Below are positions 37,785 through 46,414 of a stretch of 64,000 bases of DNA, one piece after another. The translations under genes were made by a program, and so were the position numbers. How positions within the stretch are numbered: the stretch's first letter is position 1; each line of letters begins with the position of its first letter. A model generated the notes under the pieces. That model saw only the letters and a list, made by a program, of their open reading frames with translations. It was not told where the DNA came from and made no database searches. Source of the stretch: a virus; IMG/VR virus record IMGVR_UViG_3300046665_000548, positions 62,001 to 126,000 of that record; one strand, given 5' to 3'.

Positions 37785-38806
37785 GCCACTCGCAGCTTAT
37801 TAGGCACTACCGCCTGACCCATCATCCAATGCTTGGCCGTCATCACGTGGCCCTTACGAACCCACTTGGCCGCCTTGTGGCGAAACTCGCTATAGGAGAA
37901 CGAATCAGCCACGCGAAGCACGTAGCCCTCATCCTTCTCCCAGGACAGCGCCTTCTCGATCTCATGCAACCGCTTCTCGTCGTAAATCCCGTCATACAAG
38001 ACACCGACCGGCGTGATCCCGAGTAACTTGAACCAGTCCAACGTATCGTCCCAGGAGAGACAGACATTGGCCTCGTTCCAGATCGAAAAACCAAGCAGGT
38101 AGCTTGGCAAATCTTCGTACGCGATAGAATGCTGCGCGAACAGGTTTTCCCCGCACACGCGCCAGCCTTCCGGAATATCGTGAGCGATACCGGACCAAAA
38201 GTTCTTAACCCAATCCCGTGACACATGATGCCGAGAATCCAGCGAACGAGCGTGGATGTAGTCGGTGTACATGGTCGTCTGTTCGCCATCCATCTTGGCG
38301 GTGACGATCACGCGCTGACCTTCGAAGGCGTGCATGCCCTCGATACGGCGATCATCGTCATTCATGCCGGGCGACCACGCAATGTGATTGGTGCGCGGAT
38401 ATTTGACGTACTGCGAGAACTCATGCAGGTGACCGGCGATGATCTTCTGAACCGATTCGTCATAGAACAGTTCGCCGCGAAGGCGGGTGCCATTCGGCAA
38501 GATCGGGTTGCCCCACTTGTCGATCTGCTGATCCGCATAGAGATGCGGCGGGACCACCTTCTTGGTGATCTTGGCTGCCAGCCGAACATCCTCAACTGCA
38601 ATATCCGTGCGCTCACAGGCGAGATGATGCTCTTCGCAAACACTCACGCCATTATCGAGATAATAGCCGCCGTCCACAAAGAGCCGTCGCTCGATGATGT
38701 GATGGGCATCCTTGGCTGGGGCATCGCAGAATACGCACTTATGGCCGTCGCGGGCGAAAACGCCGTTGCGAAAGTCGTCCCGCGTAAGGAGACGAGGGGT
38801 AGACAT
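37781..38806 (-). CDS. HNH-domain and RNA ligase fusion protein
   Basis: 341 residues from the ATG at 38806 after GAGGAGG. Residues ~10-65 are an HNH module: CVFC, a DAHHIIER core and CEEHH. Then a nucleotidyltransferase ligase: motif I KMDGE with Lys171, a WSGIAHDIPEGWRVCGENLF region (motif III type), EGYVLRV (motif IV) and KAAKWVRKG (motif V). RNA ligases of this kind reseal cut RNA, for example tRNA cleaved by host anticodon nucleases. It heads an early operon. The HNH part may be nuclease or only a zinc-binding RNA grip. Confidence 0.85.
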   Translation of the reverse strand: MSTPRLLTRDDFRNGVFARDGHKCVFCDAPAKDAHHIIERRLFVDGGYYLDNGVSVCEEHHLACERTDIAVEDVRLAAKITKKVVPPHLYADQQIDKWGNPILPNGTRLRGELFYDESVQKIIAGHLHEFSQYVKYPRTNHIAWSPGMNDDDRRIEGMHAFEGQRVIVTAKMDGEQTTMYTDYIHARSLDSRHHVSRDWVKNFWSGIAHDIPEGWRVCGENLFAQHSIAYEDLPSYLLGFSIWNEANVCLSWDDTLDWFKLLGITPVGVLYDGIYDEKRLHEIEKALSWEKDEGYVLRVADSFSYSEFRHKAAKWVRKGHVMTAKHWMMGQAVVPNKLRVA

Positions 38807-38837
38807 GGCTCGCCTCCTCAAAAATCGTTGGAATACC

Positions 38838-38866
38838 GTTTTACCAAAAAATAGCTTTTCGTCAAG
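38838..38866 (-). promoter_or_regulatory. Early-type promoter CTTGAC-N15-GGTAAAAC
   Basis: CTTGAC at 38866-38861 and GGTAAAAC at 38845-38838 on the minus strand, 32 bases before the RNA-ligase ATG and just after the Nudix stop. Confidence 0.75.
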
Positions 38867-38872
38867 TCTATT

Positions 38873-39415
38873 TTAGATACCGCCACCCGTCGTCAAAAGA
38901 CGGAGCGATTTGATGGCTCGAACGACTTCGGGCTTCTTTGTTAGCCTATCCAGCCCCGAAACTAGCGGAGCGGTCAATTCCTGGCTCCCACCGTGGTAAG
39001 AAAACGTCCGATGGCGCACATGACGCCAGAATTCCTCGGGAACGTCAGTGTCCGGGATTATCTTGGACCATCGCCAATCCTCTACCTCGCTACCAACACC
39101 GATTTTTCTGTTGTCTATCCGCTCGTTCTTCGAACGCCCATAACTATCCCGTAGCTCACGGAGGAATACAGCGTAAGTGTAATAGGTGAAGCCGTTTCCT
39201 TCCTCGAAGGTGTCGATCAGGTGCGCATCAAATCCAGATAGATCGATACCAGATTCTTCCTCAACCTCACGCAGCATGCAGGCCAGCGGGTCTTCTCCCG
39301 CTTCGGCCATCCCTCCGAAAGTCCCCCAAGTCAGCGGTTCGCTCTCGCCCATGCCGCGTAGGCAGGTCAAGACATGGCCATTCTGAAAGATAAGTGCACC
39401 GGCTCCAAAGCTCAT
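38873..39415 (-). CDS. Nudix hydrolase
   Basis: 180 residues. The Nudix box GGMAEAGEDPLACMLREVEEES (split here only by notation: GX5EX7REXXEE intact) follows LTWGTF near residue 30. The layout resembles the Nudix part of the 8880-10160 protein. Nudix enzymes hydrolyse NTPs, NAD, ADP-ribose or RNA caps; the substrate cannot be told. It is divergent from the endolysin gene. A weak GGTAAGAT lies just upstream. Confidence 0.8.
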   Translation of the reverse strand: MSFGAGALIFQNGHVLTCLRGMGESEPLTWGTFGGMAEAGEDPLACMLREVEEESGIDLSGFDAHLIDTFEEGNGFTYYTYAVFLRELRDSYGRSKNERIDNRKIGVGSEVEDWRWSKIIPDTDVPEEFWRHVRHRTFSYHGGSQELTAPLVSGLDRLTKKPEVVRAIKSLRLLTTGGGI

Positions 39416-39451
39416 AAAATGATCTTACCAAAGAAAAGGAAAAGTTCCAGC

Positions 39452-39457
39452 TAAATA
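39452..39457 (+). promoter_or_regulatory. Late-type promoter core TAAATA for the endolysin
   Basis: GCTAAATATTCGC, 28 bases before the ATG at 39486. Confidence 0.6.
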
Positions 39458-39485
39458 TTCGCACAACAACCAACCGAGGACTTAT

Positions 39486-40097
39486 ATGTCCATCAATAGA
39501 GATACCTTCTTCCAAACCATCCGAGGCAGTCTTTTCGGCGGGCATTTCACGCAAGATCAAGTAAATGGCCTCGATACGCTTACCGACGTGTGGGAAGCTA
39601 GCGGGTATACTGACAAGCGTTGGTTTGCTTACATGCTAGCTACGGCGTTTCATGAGACCGCCCAAACGATGCAGCCGATCCACGAACGCGGCGGCAACGC
39701 ATATTTCACCAAAATGTACGACATTCGCGGAAACCGTCCCTCTCTAGCTCGGCAGATGGGCAACATCAGCCCAGGCGATGGTGCCAAGTATTGCGGTCGC
39801 GGTTACGTGCAGTTGACATGGCGCGTCAATTATCACCGCATGGGTGAATTGCTTGGTCTCGATCTTGAGAACAATCCAGATTTGGCCATGCAGCCAGATG
39901 TCGCAGCTAAGGTGATGTTCGAGGGCATGACCAAGGGCGAAAGCCGAAAAGGCGACTTTACTGGCGTCTCTCTGGAAAAATATTTCAACAGCACCACCGA
40001 AGATTGGGTGAACGCTCGACGCATCATCAACGGGACCGATTGTGCCCAGGCCATTGCCGCCTATGCAAAGAAATTCAACGCAGCACTCTCTGCTTGA
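39486..40097 (+). CDS. Endolysin, glycoside hydrolase family 19-like
   Basis: 203 residues. [19 protein letters not shown] with a catalytic-type Glu, then [37 protein letters not shown] and a [12 protein letters not shown] end follow the GH19 chitinase/lysozyme plan used by many phage endolysins. It cleaves peptidoglycan glycan at lysis. No signal peptide, so a holin or other exporter is needed; none is obvious next to it. Late-type promoter and a terminator frame it as a single unit. Confidence 0.85.
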   Translation: MSINRDTFFQTIRGSLFGGHFTQDQVNGLDTLTDVWEASGYTDKRWFAYMLATAFHETAQTMQPIHERGGNAYFTKMYDIRGNRPSLARQMGNISPGDGAKYCGRGYVQLTWRVNYHRMGELLGLDLENNPDLAMQPDVAAKVMFEGMTKGESRKGDFTGVSLEKYFNSTTEDWVNARRIINGTDCAQAIAAYAKKFNAALSA

Positions 40098-40120
40098 TCA
40101 CTACTAATATAGACCATAGA

Positions 40121-40150
40121 AAAAGGCCGGGCGCGAATGCCCGGCCTTTC
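40121..40150. terminator. Bidirectional intrinsic terminator
   Basis: Stem GGCCGGGC/GCCCGGCC with a GCGAAT loop, flanked by A5 and T3, between two convergent genes. Confidence 0.9.
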
Positions 40151-40164
40151 TCGTTGCATGACGA

Positions 40165-40539
40165 TTATTGCATACAGCGGTCGATTGTTCGATTGCTCTG
40201 ATTGACCAAGCAAAGCTGATTGCCGTTCTGGACGTATTGAACGTCTTTCACGCCTAGATCGGCAGGGAAGCTCTGTAGTTGAGTTGACGATGGTACGGTT
40301 GATCCTGCTGACAGGCTGTTGCTCGAAGCAGTAGTCGTTGCTGATGCTGAACTGCTGGACCCCTTGTTCTGAGAAGCCCACCACGACTTGATCTTGCTTT
40401 CCTGCTCTGAGGAAAGACTGACCTTCTGAGCGCCGCCCGCACTGAGGCTTCCGCTGCTTGTCGGTTGCTCGGCGGCTGAAGCCATCACCGCTGCACCCAT
40501 AGTCATCACTGTGGCCAAGAGAACTGTACGAAACTTCAT
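40165..40539 (-). CDS. Secreted Ser-rich protein
   Basis: 124 residues from the ATG at 40539 (MKFRTVLLATVMTMGAAVMA, a clear signal peptide). The mature part is rich in Ser/Ala/Thr, with a KVSLSSEQESKIKSWW helix and a C-terminal FPADLGVKDVQYVQNGNQ segment plus two Cys. It recalls rhizobial periplasmic proteins of the DUF1236 type; I am not certain. A possible late-type core lies ~200 bases upstream. It may act at the envelope during lysis. Confidence 0.7.
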   Translation of the reverse strand: MKFRTVLLATVMTMGAAVMASAAEQPTSSGSLSAGGAQKVSLSSEQESKIKSWWASQNKGSSSSASATTTASSNSLSAGSTVPSSTQLQSFPADLGVKDVQYVQNGNQLCLVNQSNRTIDRCMQ

Positions 40540-40739
40540 GTTTCTGATCCTCGTCATTCGCGCTTGAGGCGGCGGGATGCCACCTCGCAACGCGATAATG
40601 AAGATGCTCTCAAACCGTTCCGGGTACCAGAGGAATTTTGATAGGACTTCAGCTACTAATAAAAGAAGGGCATCCCTTTTTCAGAGACGCCCTTCAAAAC
40701 GCGGGGTAAGAATGCAACCAAGGTCAGGAGACCCAACAA

Positions 40740-40745
40740 TATTTA
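40740..40745 (-). promoter_or_regulatory. Possible late-type core TAAATA
   Basis: GAGTAAATATTG on the minus strand, about 200 bases before the secreted protein. A GAAGGGC/GCCCTTC hairpin (40664-40695) lies between, so assignment is weak. Confidence 0.3.
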
Positions 40746-40770
40746 CTCAACCCAATATCGAAGGTCGGTT

Positions 40771-41196
40771 TTAACCGGTCCAAACAACCTGCAATTCAGG
40801 AGGATTGCCAGCGAACGCATTTTTCACATATTCGTTCTCGATGATCTGAGTGGTCATACCACGAAGGTCTTTTCCGGCCGGGGAGTTCTGCGAAAAATAC
40901 GGGTACAACTTGATCTCATTCAATGTGAGAATAAGTCTCTCGCCGCCCAAACCAACCTTGCGTCGAATGTCGTGATGCGTAGCAAGATAAGCGTCCCAGA
41001 TGAACAGACCCTTTGGACCTAGAAGTCCTCTCGCCTCTTTAGAAACAAACTGCGAAACTACGCGATTGAATTCAGAACGACCTGGGTTCTTGAAAATTCG
41101 AAGATTTCCAAGTCCAGGGATTTCATCGTGTACGTAAAGAGATTCGGAGAGCGCATCGTCCAGCGCTGGGAAAAACAGGATGTCTGAAACTTTCAT
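40771..41196 (-). CDS. Late protein sharing a WDAYxATH domain with leader proteins
   Basis: 141 residues from the ATG at 41196. After MKVSDILFFPALDDALSE|S, the segment LRIFKNPGRSEF...GLFIWDAYLATHHDIRRKVG parallels the protein at 51670 (VYINPTPQQ...NLYVWDAYQATHDSVANELG) and, less closely, 50670. So the three share a domain. TAAATA lies seven bases before the ATG. It is a candidate virion or packaged protein; the domain function is unknown. Confidence 0.7.
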   Translation of the reverse strand: MKVSDILFFPALDDALSESLYVHDEIPGLGNLRIFKNPGRSEFNRVVSQFVSKEARGLLGPKGLFIWDAYLATHHDIRRKVGLGGERLILTLNEIKLYPYFSQNSPAGKDLRGMTTQIIENEYVKNAFAGNPPELQVVWTG

Positions 41197-41203
41197 GATC
41201 AAC

Positions 41204-41209
41204 TATTTA
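41204..41209 (-). promoter_or_regulatory. Late-type promoter core TAAATA seven bases before the start codon
   Basis: CACTAAATAGTTGATC on the minus strand leads to the ATG at 41196. Confidence 0.6.
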
Positions 41210-41221
41210 GTGAGACTTCCT

Positions 41222-41395
41222 ATGAAGGCAGCCGTCAAAGAACTCGCCAAACAACTCGACCCAGAATGCTGGCAAGATTATCGCGATCAACCGAAGAATA
41301 TTCAAATCATACTGGATGCACGTCGATCTCAATCATTGACCGCAGCGCGTAAGCAGCTAACAAAGGATCAGAACCGCGATTACTCGCGATCCTGA
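41222..41395 (+). CDS. Small basic protein
   Basis: 57 residues from the ATG at 41222 (MKAAVKELAKQLD...). Lys/Arg/Gln-rich and helical. The gene is nearly back to back with the late-type promoter on the other strand and converges on a 52-residue gene with a 16-bp overlap. Function unknown; coding is moderately supported. Confidence 0.45.
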   Translation: MKAAVKELAKQLDPECWQDYRDQPKNIQIILDARRSQSLTAARKQLTKDQNRDYSRS

Positions 41396-41538
41396 TCAGT
41401 CAACTTCTCACGCAGTCTCTCGATCTCATCAGCCGCCATGGTTAGTGCCAGTTTGAGGTATGGACCTCGATCAGTGGCAAAACTGCGAAGAATTTGGGGG
41501 AGATTTTCATCACGCCACCAGTCAGGCGACGGGAGCAT
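41380..41538 (-). CDS. 52-residue helical protein
   Basis: A short frame (MLPSPDWWRDENLPQILRSF..., ending EKLTDQDRE) whose ATG overlaps the upstream stop (ATGA). The C-terminal half is a regular amphipathic, possibly coiled helix (ADEIERLREKLTDQ). Function unknown. Confidence 0.6.
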   Translation of the reverse strand: MLPSPDWWRDENLPQILRSFATDRGPYLKLALTMAADEIERLREKLTDQDRE

Positions 41539-42236
41539 CAAACTTCCATCTTGAAGATTTGCTCTACCAGTTCAGTGGTCATGTCGTCGCGCATACGATC
41601 AGCAAGATCGGAATCGCGTTGATCCAGCACGGGATCGCGCATCAACTGAAGGACGGTATGCTTCTTGTCCACATTGATGAGCTTCGCCTCTTCACTGGTC
41701 AAACGAGATAGAGCCGCCAGCTTGAACTTTTCACGCATGTCGTCAGCATCCGCGAATAGACCGAGCGAGGCATCTTCACAGCCAAGGGTCACGCGAACCA
41801 GACGCAACGTCTTTGAGTCAACTTCGCTTGTATCCCAAGAGAATACATCATCAATAACAATGCGCTTCCAAAGCTCCTGCATCTCTGATGTGATCTTCGG
41901 CATAAGCGCAGTGATCGTGCTCGATACCCGTAGGGTGGTTCCGTAGGAAAAATCCACAAAATTCCAGACCTTGCCCTCGTTGGTGTTCACCTTGACCACG
42001 AAAACGTAGCCGCTTTGTGCATCCAGACGCTGCTTTGTGGCCTTCAGCTTTTCCTTCTTCTTCGGCTTTTGCTTACGAGACTTCGACGGGTAGCTATCGT
42101 CACAAGCTTCAGTCTGTCCATAGTCAGAAATGGTCTTAGCCATCTTAATTGACTTGCTGGAGTAATGGCGTTTGCGCTTCAAACTACTTCCAGCGGCAGA
42201 AACGCTTTTCATATTAGAGTAACCCTTAGTAGCCAT
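41538..42236 (-). CDS. Hypothetical protein with a basic linker
   Basis: 232 residues from the ATG at 42236 with GAGG upstream. The N-terminal 80 residues are basic and low in order (SLKRKRHYSS, KQKPKKKEKLKATKQR); the rest is a folded alpha/beta region (GYVFVVKVNTNEGKVWNFVDF) ending in a helical tail (DQRDSDLADRMRDD). It may bind nucleic acid through its basic part. No family recognised. Confidence 0.7.
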   Translation of the reverse strand: MATKGYSNMKSVSAAGSSLKRKRHYSSKSIKMAKTISDYGQTEACDDSYPSKSRKQKPKKKEKLKATKQRLDAQSGYVFVVKVNTNEGKVWNFVDFSYGTTLRVSSTITALMPKITSEMQELWKRIVIDDVFSWDTSEVDSKTLRLVRVTLGCEDASLGLFADADDMREKFKLAALSRLTSEEAKLINVDKKHTVLQLMRDPVLDQRDSDLADRMRDDMTTELVEQIFKMEV

Positions 42237-42291
42237 AGCAAAAACCTCAAAGTATGAAATCATAAAACACGACGCCAAGGTAAAGCGTCAA

Positions 42292-42297
42292 TAAATA
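42292..42297 (+). promoter_or_regulatory. Late-type promoter core TAAATA four bases before the start codon
   Basis: CAATAAATACGAG precedes the ATG at 42302. Confidence 0.6.
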
Positions 42298-42301
42298 CGA
42301 G

Positions 42302-43666
42302 ATGATCGAAAAACTAGACCATTGGTACGACGCGCAGATGCGTCGCTTCCTTGCCCAAATTGTCAGAGCCTTCTCTGGATTTCAATATACAACGGGCTGG
42401 AAGGACGGGCAGGCACCTCAGGCCATGCAGGTTCCGTGTCGTTTGGCGTCAACGGACCGAATGGTCGCGAATATGATCAAAAATGGTTCCGAGAACACCC
42501 TGAATACGGTCCCGATGATCGTCATCTATCAGACTGGTATTGCCGGTCGCCGCCAGGATGTGCAGAACCTTAACCACGTCGATTCCCGTGTTGTTCAAGA
42601 ACGCGCCATCGATCCGGTCAGCGGGAAGTACACACCCCTGAAGGGTCACGGCTACACCGTGCAGAGAATGATGCCACGTCCGTTCGAAATGACGGTCAAC
42701 GTTGATATCTGGACTTCAACCACAGATCAAAAGCATCAGCTATTCGAGCAGATCGCAACCATCTTCTATCCGGACATCTACATCCAGAATTCCGACAATG
42801 CTCTCGACTGGACCGCGATGACCACAATGGAATGGGTTGACTGCCAATGGTCGTCCAGAGCTATTCCGGTCGGCACTAACGACGAAATCGACGTGTTGAC
42901 GATCAGTTTCCGTCTTCCAATCTGGATTTCTCCTCCCGCCAAGGTCATGCAGATGAAGCTCATCGAGCAGGTCATCTCGAACATCCATGACGGTCGCCAC
43001 ACCGACGAGATCAGCGCAGACAATCATCTGTTCCGGCACATCACGACGCCGGGCAATCACTCGGTTCGTGTAGAAAACGGCAAAATACTTCTTCTCGGTC
43101 CAGAGGGGTCTGAGCATGGAGCAGACGGCAACACCTATACGTGGAAAAAGCTCATCGATCTGTACGGCGTTCTACGGCCGACACTGAGCACCATTCACCT
43201 TCTTACTAGTACCGATTTGGACGACCGCACGCGCGATGTCATCGGCACGATCCAGTACGACAACAACAATCCAAACGAAATCTTCTTCCAGATCGATCCG
43301 GACACTTTACCGCAGAATACGATGGACCCAATTAATGCGGTCATCGATCCGCGCGAGCATTGGGCCGGTAAGGGTCTTCCAGCCGCAACAGAAGGTCAGC
43401 GTTATCTTCTTCTGCACAGCATAATGCCAGACTCCATCGCCTGGGGCTCTCTCGAAGCAAACGAGAACAGCATCATTGAGTATCAGAACGGAGAGTGGAT
43501 CGTTGCTTTCGACGGCAAACCAGAAACCAACCCAACGCCACAACGCGTGCTGAACCTCGGTAGCTCACGCCAACTAAAGTTCGCTACCAGCGTTGAAGAC
43601 CAGTGGGAATGGTCGCTCGCCATCGACGGAACCTACTACCCCGGCACTTGGCGTCTCGACCTCTGA
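42302..43666 (+). CDS. Tail sheath stabiliser, gp15-like, extended
   Basis: 454 residues against 272 in T4 gp15. The first ~245 residues follow gp15: Y-D-A-Q-M-R-R start, VPCRLASTDRMVANM, VPMIVIYQTGI, RPFEMTVNVDIWT, HQLFEQIATIFYP, a VLTISFRLPIWISPP end. gp15 caps the finished tail and binds the neck. The C-terminal ~200 residues (LRPTLSTIHLLTS, WEWSLAIDGTYYPG) are additional. TAAATA lies four bases before the ATG. The last 93 bp overlap the convergent multi-HTH gene. Confidence 0.8.
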   Translation: MIEKLDHWYDAQMRRFLAQIVRAFSGFQYTTGWKDGQAPQAMQVPCRLASTDRMVANMIKNGSENTLNTVPMIVIYQTGIAGRRQDVQNLNHVDSRVVQERAIDPVSGKYTPLKGHGYTVQRMMPRPFEMTVNVDIWTSTTDQKHQLFEQIATIFYPDIYIQNSDNALDWTAMTTMEWVDCQWSSRAIPVGTNDEIDVLTISFRLPIWISPPAKVMQMKLIEQVISNIHDGRHTDEISADNHLFRHITTPGNHSVRVENGKILLLGPEGSEHGADGNTYTWKKLIDLYGVLRPTLSTIHLLTSTDLDDRTRDVIGTIQYDNNNPNEIFFQIDPDTLPQNTMDPINAVIDPREHWAGKGLPAATEGQRYLLLHSIMPDSIAWGSLEANENSIIEYQNGEWIVAFDGKPETNPTPQRVLNLGSSRQLKFATSVEDQWEWSLAIDGTYYPGTWRLDL

Positions 43667-45472
43667 TGCAAATCTCGCAACAGATCGTTCAATAGTCTTG
43701 ACGTTGCGATTGCACAAATTCGCGATTTTACGGAACGAATAACCCAGTTCCGTTCGAATGCGATACCACATGTGACGGCGCGCACCCTGATTGGGATCGT
43801 GCCGCCCACCCTCGCGTAACAAGTCTTCAACAGTCAGGCCGTATTCATCGACAATCTCGTTCATGATCCGATGTCCGCCCGGCATCAGTCGATCCATTTC
43901 GGCGGCCCTCTTGGGATCAACAATCGCAATGTGCAGGCCGCTCTCTTTGTCCCTACACAGATCAGGACGCAGCCGCTGAGGCTCAATGCCCATCACGCGG
44001 CTCACAGTGGCCACCATCGGTTCGCTTACGTAGCCGCGCCTTGCCCACTGGAAAATCGCGCTGTCGTGCTTCACGCCCAACATAGCGGCAAGCCGCTGTC
44101 TGTTTCCAGCACGCGCAATGATCTCATCAAGCGCCGCTTTTGCGACAGAGATATCCTCGGGTTCCCAATGCAGAAACGGGCGAGGCTTCGATGACGAACC
44201 TCGACGCCGGAATTTGATGCGATCAGGAACGGCACCAGGAATATCCTTGTACGTCATACCACGGAGCATCGCCCCCATCGCCTGATTATCGATACCAAGC
44301 TCTTTCTCAAGAGTGCGCATCGTGACTTGACCAGTGGCATACATGCGCCGAGCCCAAATAACCTGCTCGTCAGTTAACAGTCTGAATTTACCCTTCGCAG
44401 AAACAGCTTCCGGCACAAAACCGTAGTGGTTTCCGGACAAGCATTGCTGAATATACCCTTTCGACAGTCCGTGAGCTTCCGCAAGTTGCTGCTGCGTGAC
44501 GTTGCCGTTCTGATAGACGAGCCGCATGAACAGCACTACCTCGGGCTCAAGACTTCTCTCAACTCCGGCAACGATGCGCTCGACCGGATTAGGAATTTTC
44601 GCAAACGGACCATGGCCAAGCAGCGCCTTACGGATCATCTGAGGATGCGAGTTATACTTGTCGGCCATCTCAAACAGAGTGACTTTACCCAGATTCACCC
44701 GGTAGAAATGACGCATTTCCTGGACTTCTCGTACTCGGAAATACGCAGCATTAGAGAGAACTTCCTCTGCCTCAAAACCTTTATATCGGTCGTACGGCTT
44801 TTCTCCCTTGAGCATTTTCTGTATCGTGCGGCGCTTAGTCTTAAGCTCAGCCGCAAGATGATCGAGAGCAATTCTTCCCTTGGCGGCTTCGTAACGCTGA
44901 CGCAAAGCCAAAACTGTATCTTTGTCAAACCTCACAGGAGGTGCGATCTCATCCGCAGTCAAAGCGCCAGGAATATTGCTGAACGAACCATTACCGAGCA
45001 ACAGGCTTTCAAAGTTGCGACCGGTCATGCCGTGCTTTCTTCCGAGCACAGCTAAGTGTCCGCCATACTTACGATAGCGATTACGGATAGCTCTGACCTG
45101 CTTGTCAGAAATGTCCGCAGCACGAAGACGGGGCAAAGCCTCCGCTACCTGCTTGTAAGTCTTCCCCGTCAGCAGATCGCGAACAGCACCCCGCGTAATA
45201 CCGAGTTCGGATTCAAGTTGTTCAGTAGTCTTCTCGCCCTTTTTGAAAGCTAGTCGCGAAGCGATAACCGTTTCGTCACTAAACGATGTGGATGGTAGAA
45301 CCGATACCGGATCAGGAACATGCGCATATGACTTGCCAAGCAGCAGACTATTGACTGAGGATCGAACCATGGAGAGTTCAGCCATAAGTTGCTGAACAGA
45401 CTTTTCTCCATTTTTCACGGCCTGACGCGCCGCCGATACCACCTCGTCGCTGAGTTTGCGCTTGCCCATCAT
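43574..45472 (-). CDS. Multi-HTH protein: seven helix-turn-helix repeats plus YdaS-like and DnaA-C-like ends
   Basis: 632 residues from the ATG at 45472 (TAATG overlap); the frame upstream to 45772 is non-coding-like. Seven ~55-75-residue repeats follow the plan x-D-x-x-V-x-x-x-R-x-x-(Y/F)...L-x-x-E-x-G-(I/L)...L-x-G-x-x-Y/F-x-x-(I/V)P, each a likely HTH of the kind seen beside homing endonucleases. Next comes a YdaS/Cro-like segment (AGNRQRLAAMLGVKHDSAIF) and last a region (MNEIVDEYGLTVEDLL, then FRKIANLCNRNVKTIERSV) like DnaA domain IV. It should bind DNA over a long or repeated site, perhaps an origin or operator array. Confidence 0.75.
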   Translation of the reverse strand: MMGKRKLSDEVVSAARQAVKNGEKSVQQLMAELSMVRSSVNSLLLGKSYAHVPDPVSVLPSTSFSDETVIASRLAFKKGEKTTEQLESELGITRGAVRDLLTGKTYKQVAEALPRLRAADISDKQVRAIRNRYRKYGGHLAVLGRKHGMTGRNFESLLLGNGSFSNIPGALTADEIAPPVRFDKDTVLALRQRYEAAKGRIALDHLAAELKTKRRTIQKMLKGEKPYDRYKGFEAEEVLSNAAYFRVREVQEMRHFYRVNLGKVTLFEMADKYNSHPQMIRKALLGHGPFAKIPNPVERIVAGVERSLEPEVVLFMRLVYQNGNVTQQQLAEAHGLSKGYIQQCLSGNHYGFVPEAVSAKGKFRLLTDEQVIWARRMYATGQVTMRTLEKELGIDNQAMGAMLRGMTYKDIPGAVPDRIKFRRRGSSSKPRPFLHWEPEDISVAKAALDEIIARAGNRQRLAAMLGVKHDSAIFQWARRGYVSEPMVATVSRVMGIEPQRLRPDLCRDKESGLHIAIVDPKRAAEMDRLMPGGHRIMNEIVDEYGLTVEDLLREGGRHDPNQGARRHMWYRIRTELGYSFRKIANLCNRNVKTIERSVARFASEVETPSAGVVGSVDGERPFPLVFNAGSEL

Positions 45473-46053
45473 TATTCCCAGTTTAGATTGAACGTACTGT
45501 TGTCGAACGCAGTAGTAGCTTGCATCAATCGCGCACGAGTCGCGTCGGCTTCTTCTTTCGAGACGATCTCGAAGTAATGCTTCGCCGCCTTCTGCTTGTA
45601 ATGGTTTTCGATCTTGCCTCCGGGCTGCATCATGCGGTCGTAAGCGTAATTGCGAACAATTTCTCGAACCTCTTCGCGCGCGACAATGATGTCCCATTTC
45701 TTGATGAGAAACGGACCACGCCCGGCAGTAATGGCTTTCGAGACCAAATGAGGAAGCGGCTGAAGCGTCCATTCAGTTCTGGGAGTTGCCTCCCAAACAT
45801 CGTCGCCCTCCCAGTCTTCAAGTACCGATCCATCGTGATTGCCGTCGCGAAAGCTGAAGGTGAATTCTTTGTCGCCAAGCGTGATAATGCCGTGCGCACG
45901 TGCATTAATCGCGTCGATGCGATCATGTTCCAAGATCATGATACAATCGTGCTTTCCCCACTGGCCCGTAGCTTCAGCAAGCATCATCAGCACATCTTCG
46001 CGCTGATCTTCGGGAACATCTCGCTCAAAACGTTCTTGTGCAGTCGTTGTCAT
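45472..46053 (-). CDS. Hypothetical protein upstream of the multi-HTH gene
   Basis: 193 residues. Acidic N-terminus, beta-rich centre (DAINARAHGIITLGDKEFTF, SVLEDWEGDDVWEAT) and a helical C-terminus with basic patches (ENHYKQKAAKHYFEIV). The stop overlaps the multi-HTH start. No family recognised. Confidence 0.7.
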   Translation of the reverse strand: MTTTAQERFERDVPEDQREDVLMMLAEATGQWGKHDCIMILEHDRIDAINARAHGIITLGDKEFTFSFRDGNHDGSVLEDWEGDDVWEATPRTEWTLQPLPHLVSKAITAGRGPFLIKKWDIIVAREEVREIVRNYAYDRMMQPGGKIENHYKQKAAKHYFEIVSKEEADATRARLMQATTAFDNSTFNLNWE

Positions 46054-46062
46054 GTGTTCCCC

Positions 46063-46323
46063 TCAGCGTCTACGTTGCGGCTCTTCGCCATCAATTCTAG
46101 TCGTGACGTGCATACTCGATGAGATATGCAGTATTTCCCTGTCCTCGCCGTGCCGTCCCTGATCCCATTTCATAGAGATCGTATCCGACCATGGGTCTTT
46201 CCAACCCGGACGAAAGCTCATGCTGACGTTATCAACGTTGAACGTCTTGCATACCGCAGCAATGGCGCGGCAAAACTCGACGTGATGATCTGGAATTGAA
46301 ATTTTTGGTACTGTTTCGGTCAT
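46063..46323 (-). CDS. Small hypothetical protein
   Basis: 86 residues from the ATG at 46323. A helix with HHVEFCRAIAAVCKTF is followed by beta strands (VSMSFRPGWKD, TISMKWD, ILHISSSMHV) and an Arg-rich tail. Nine bases separate it from the next gene, so it likely heads the 46323-43574 operon. Function unknown. Confidence 0.65.
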   Translation of the reverse strand: MTETVPKISIPDHHVEFCRAIAAVCKTFNVDNVSMSFRPGWKDPWSDTISMKWDQGRHGEDREILHISSSMHVTTRIDGEEPQRRR

Positions 46324-46414
46324 GGTTTAACGGTATATCGACAGTCCTGAGCCGTAAACCAAAAAATATTCGCTTTCTTTGCATTTTTCAGTTGTAACGG
46401 TTTGGGGAACTGTG

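Noticed and set aside
45473-45772. 100-codon N-terminal extension of the multi-HTH gene
   Set aside because: It overlaps a better gene (45472-46053), is Arg/Ser-rich nonsense, and the TAATG overlap gives a natural start.
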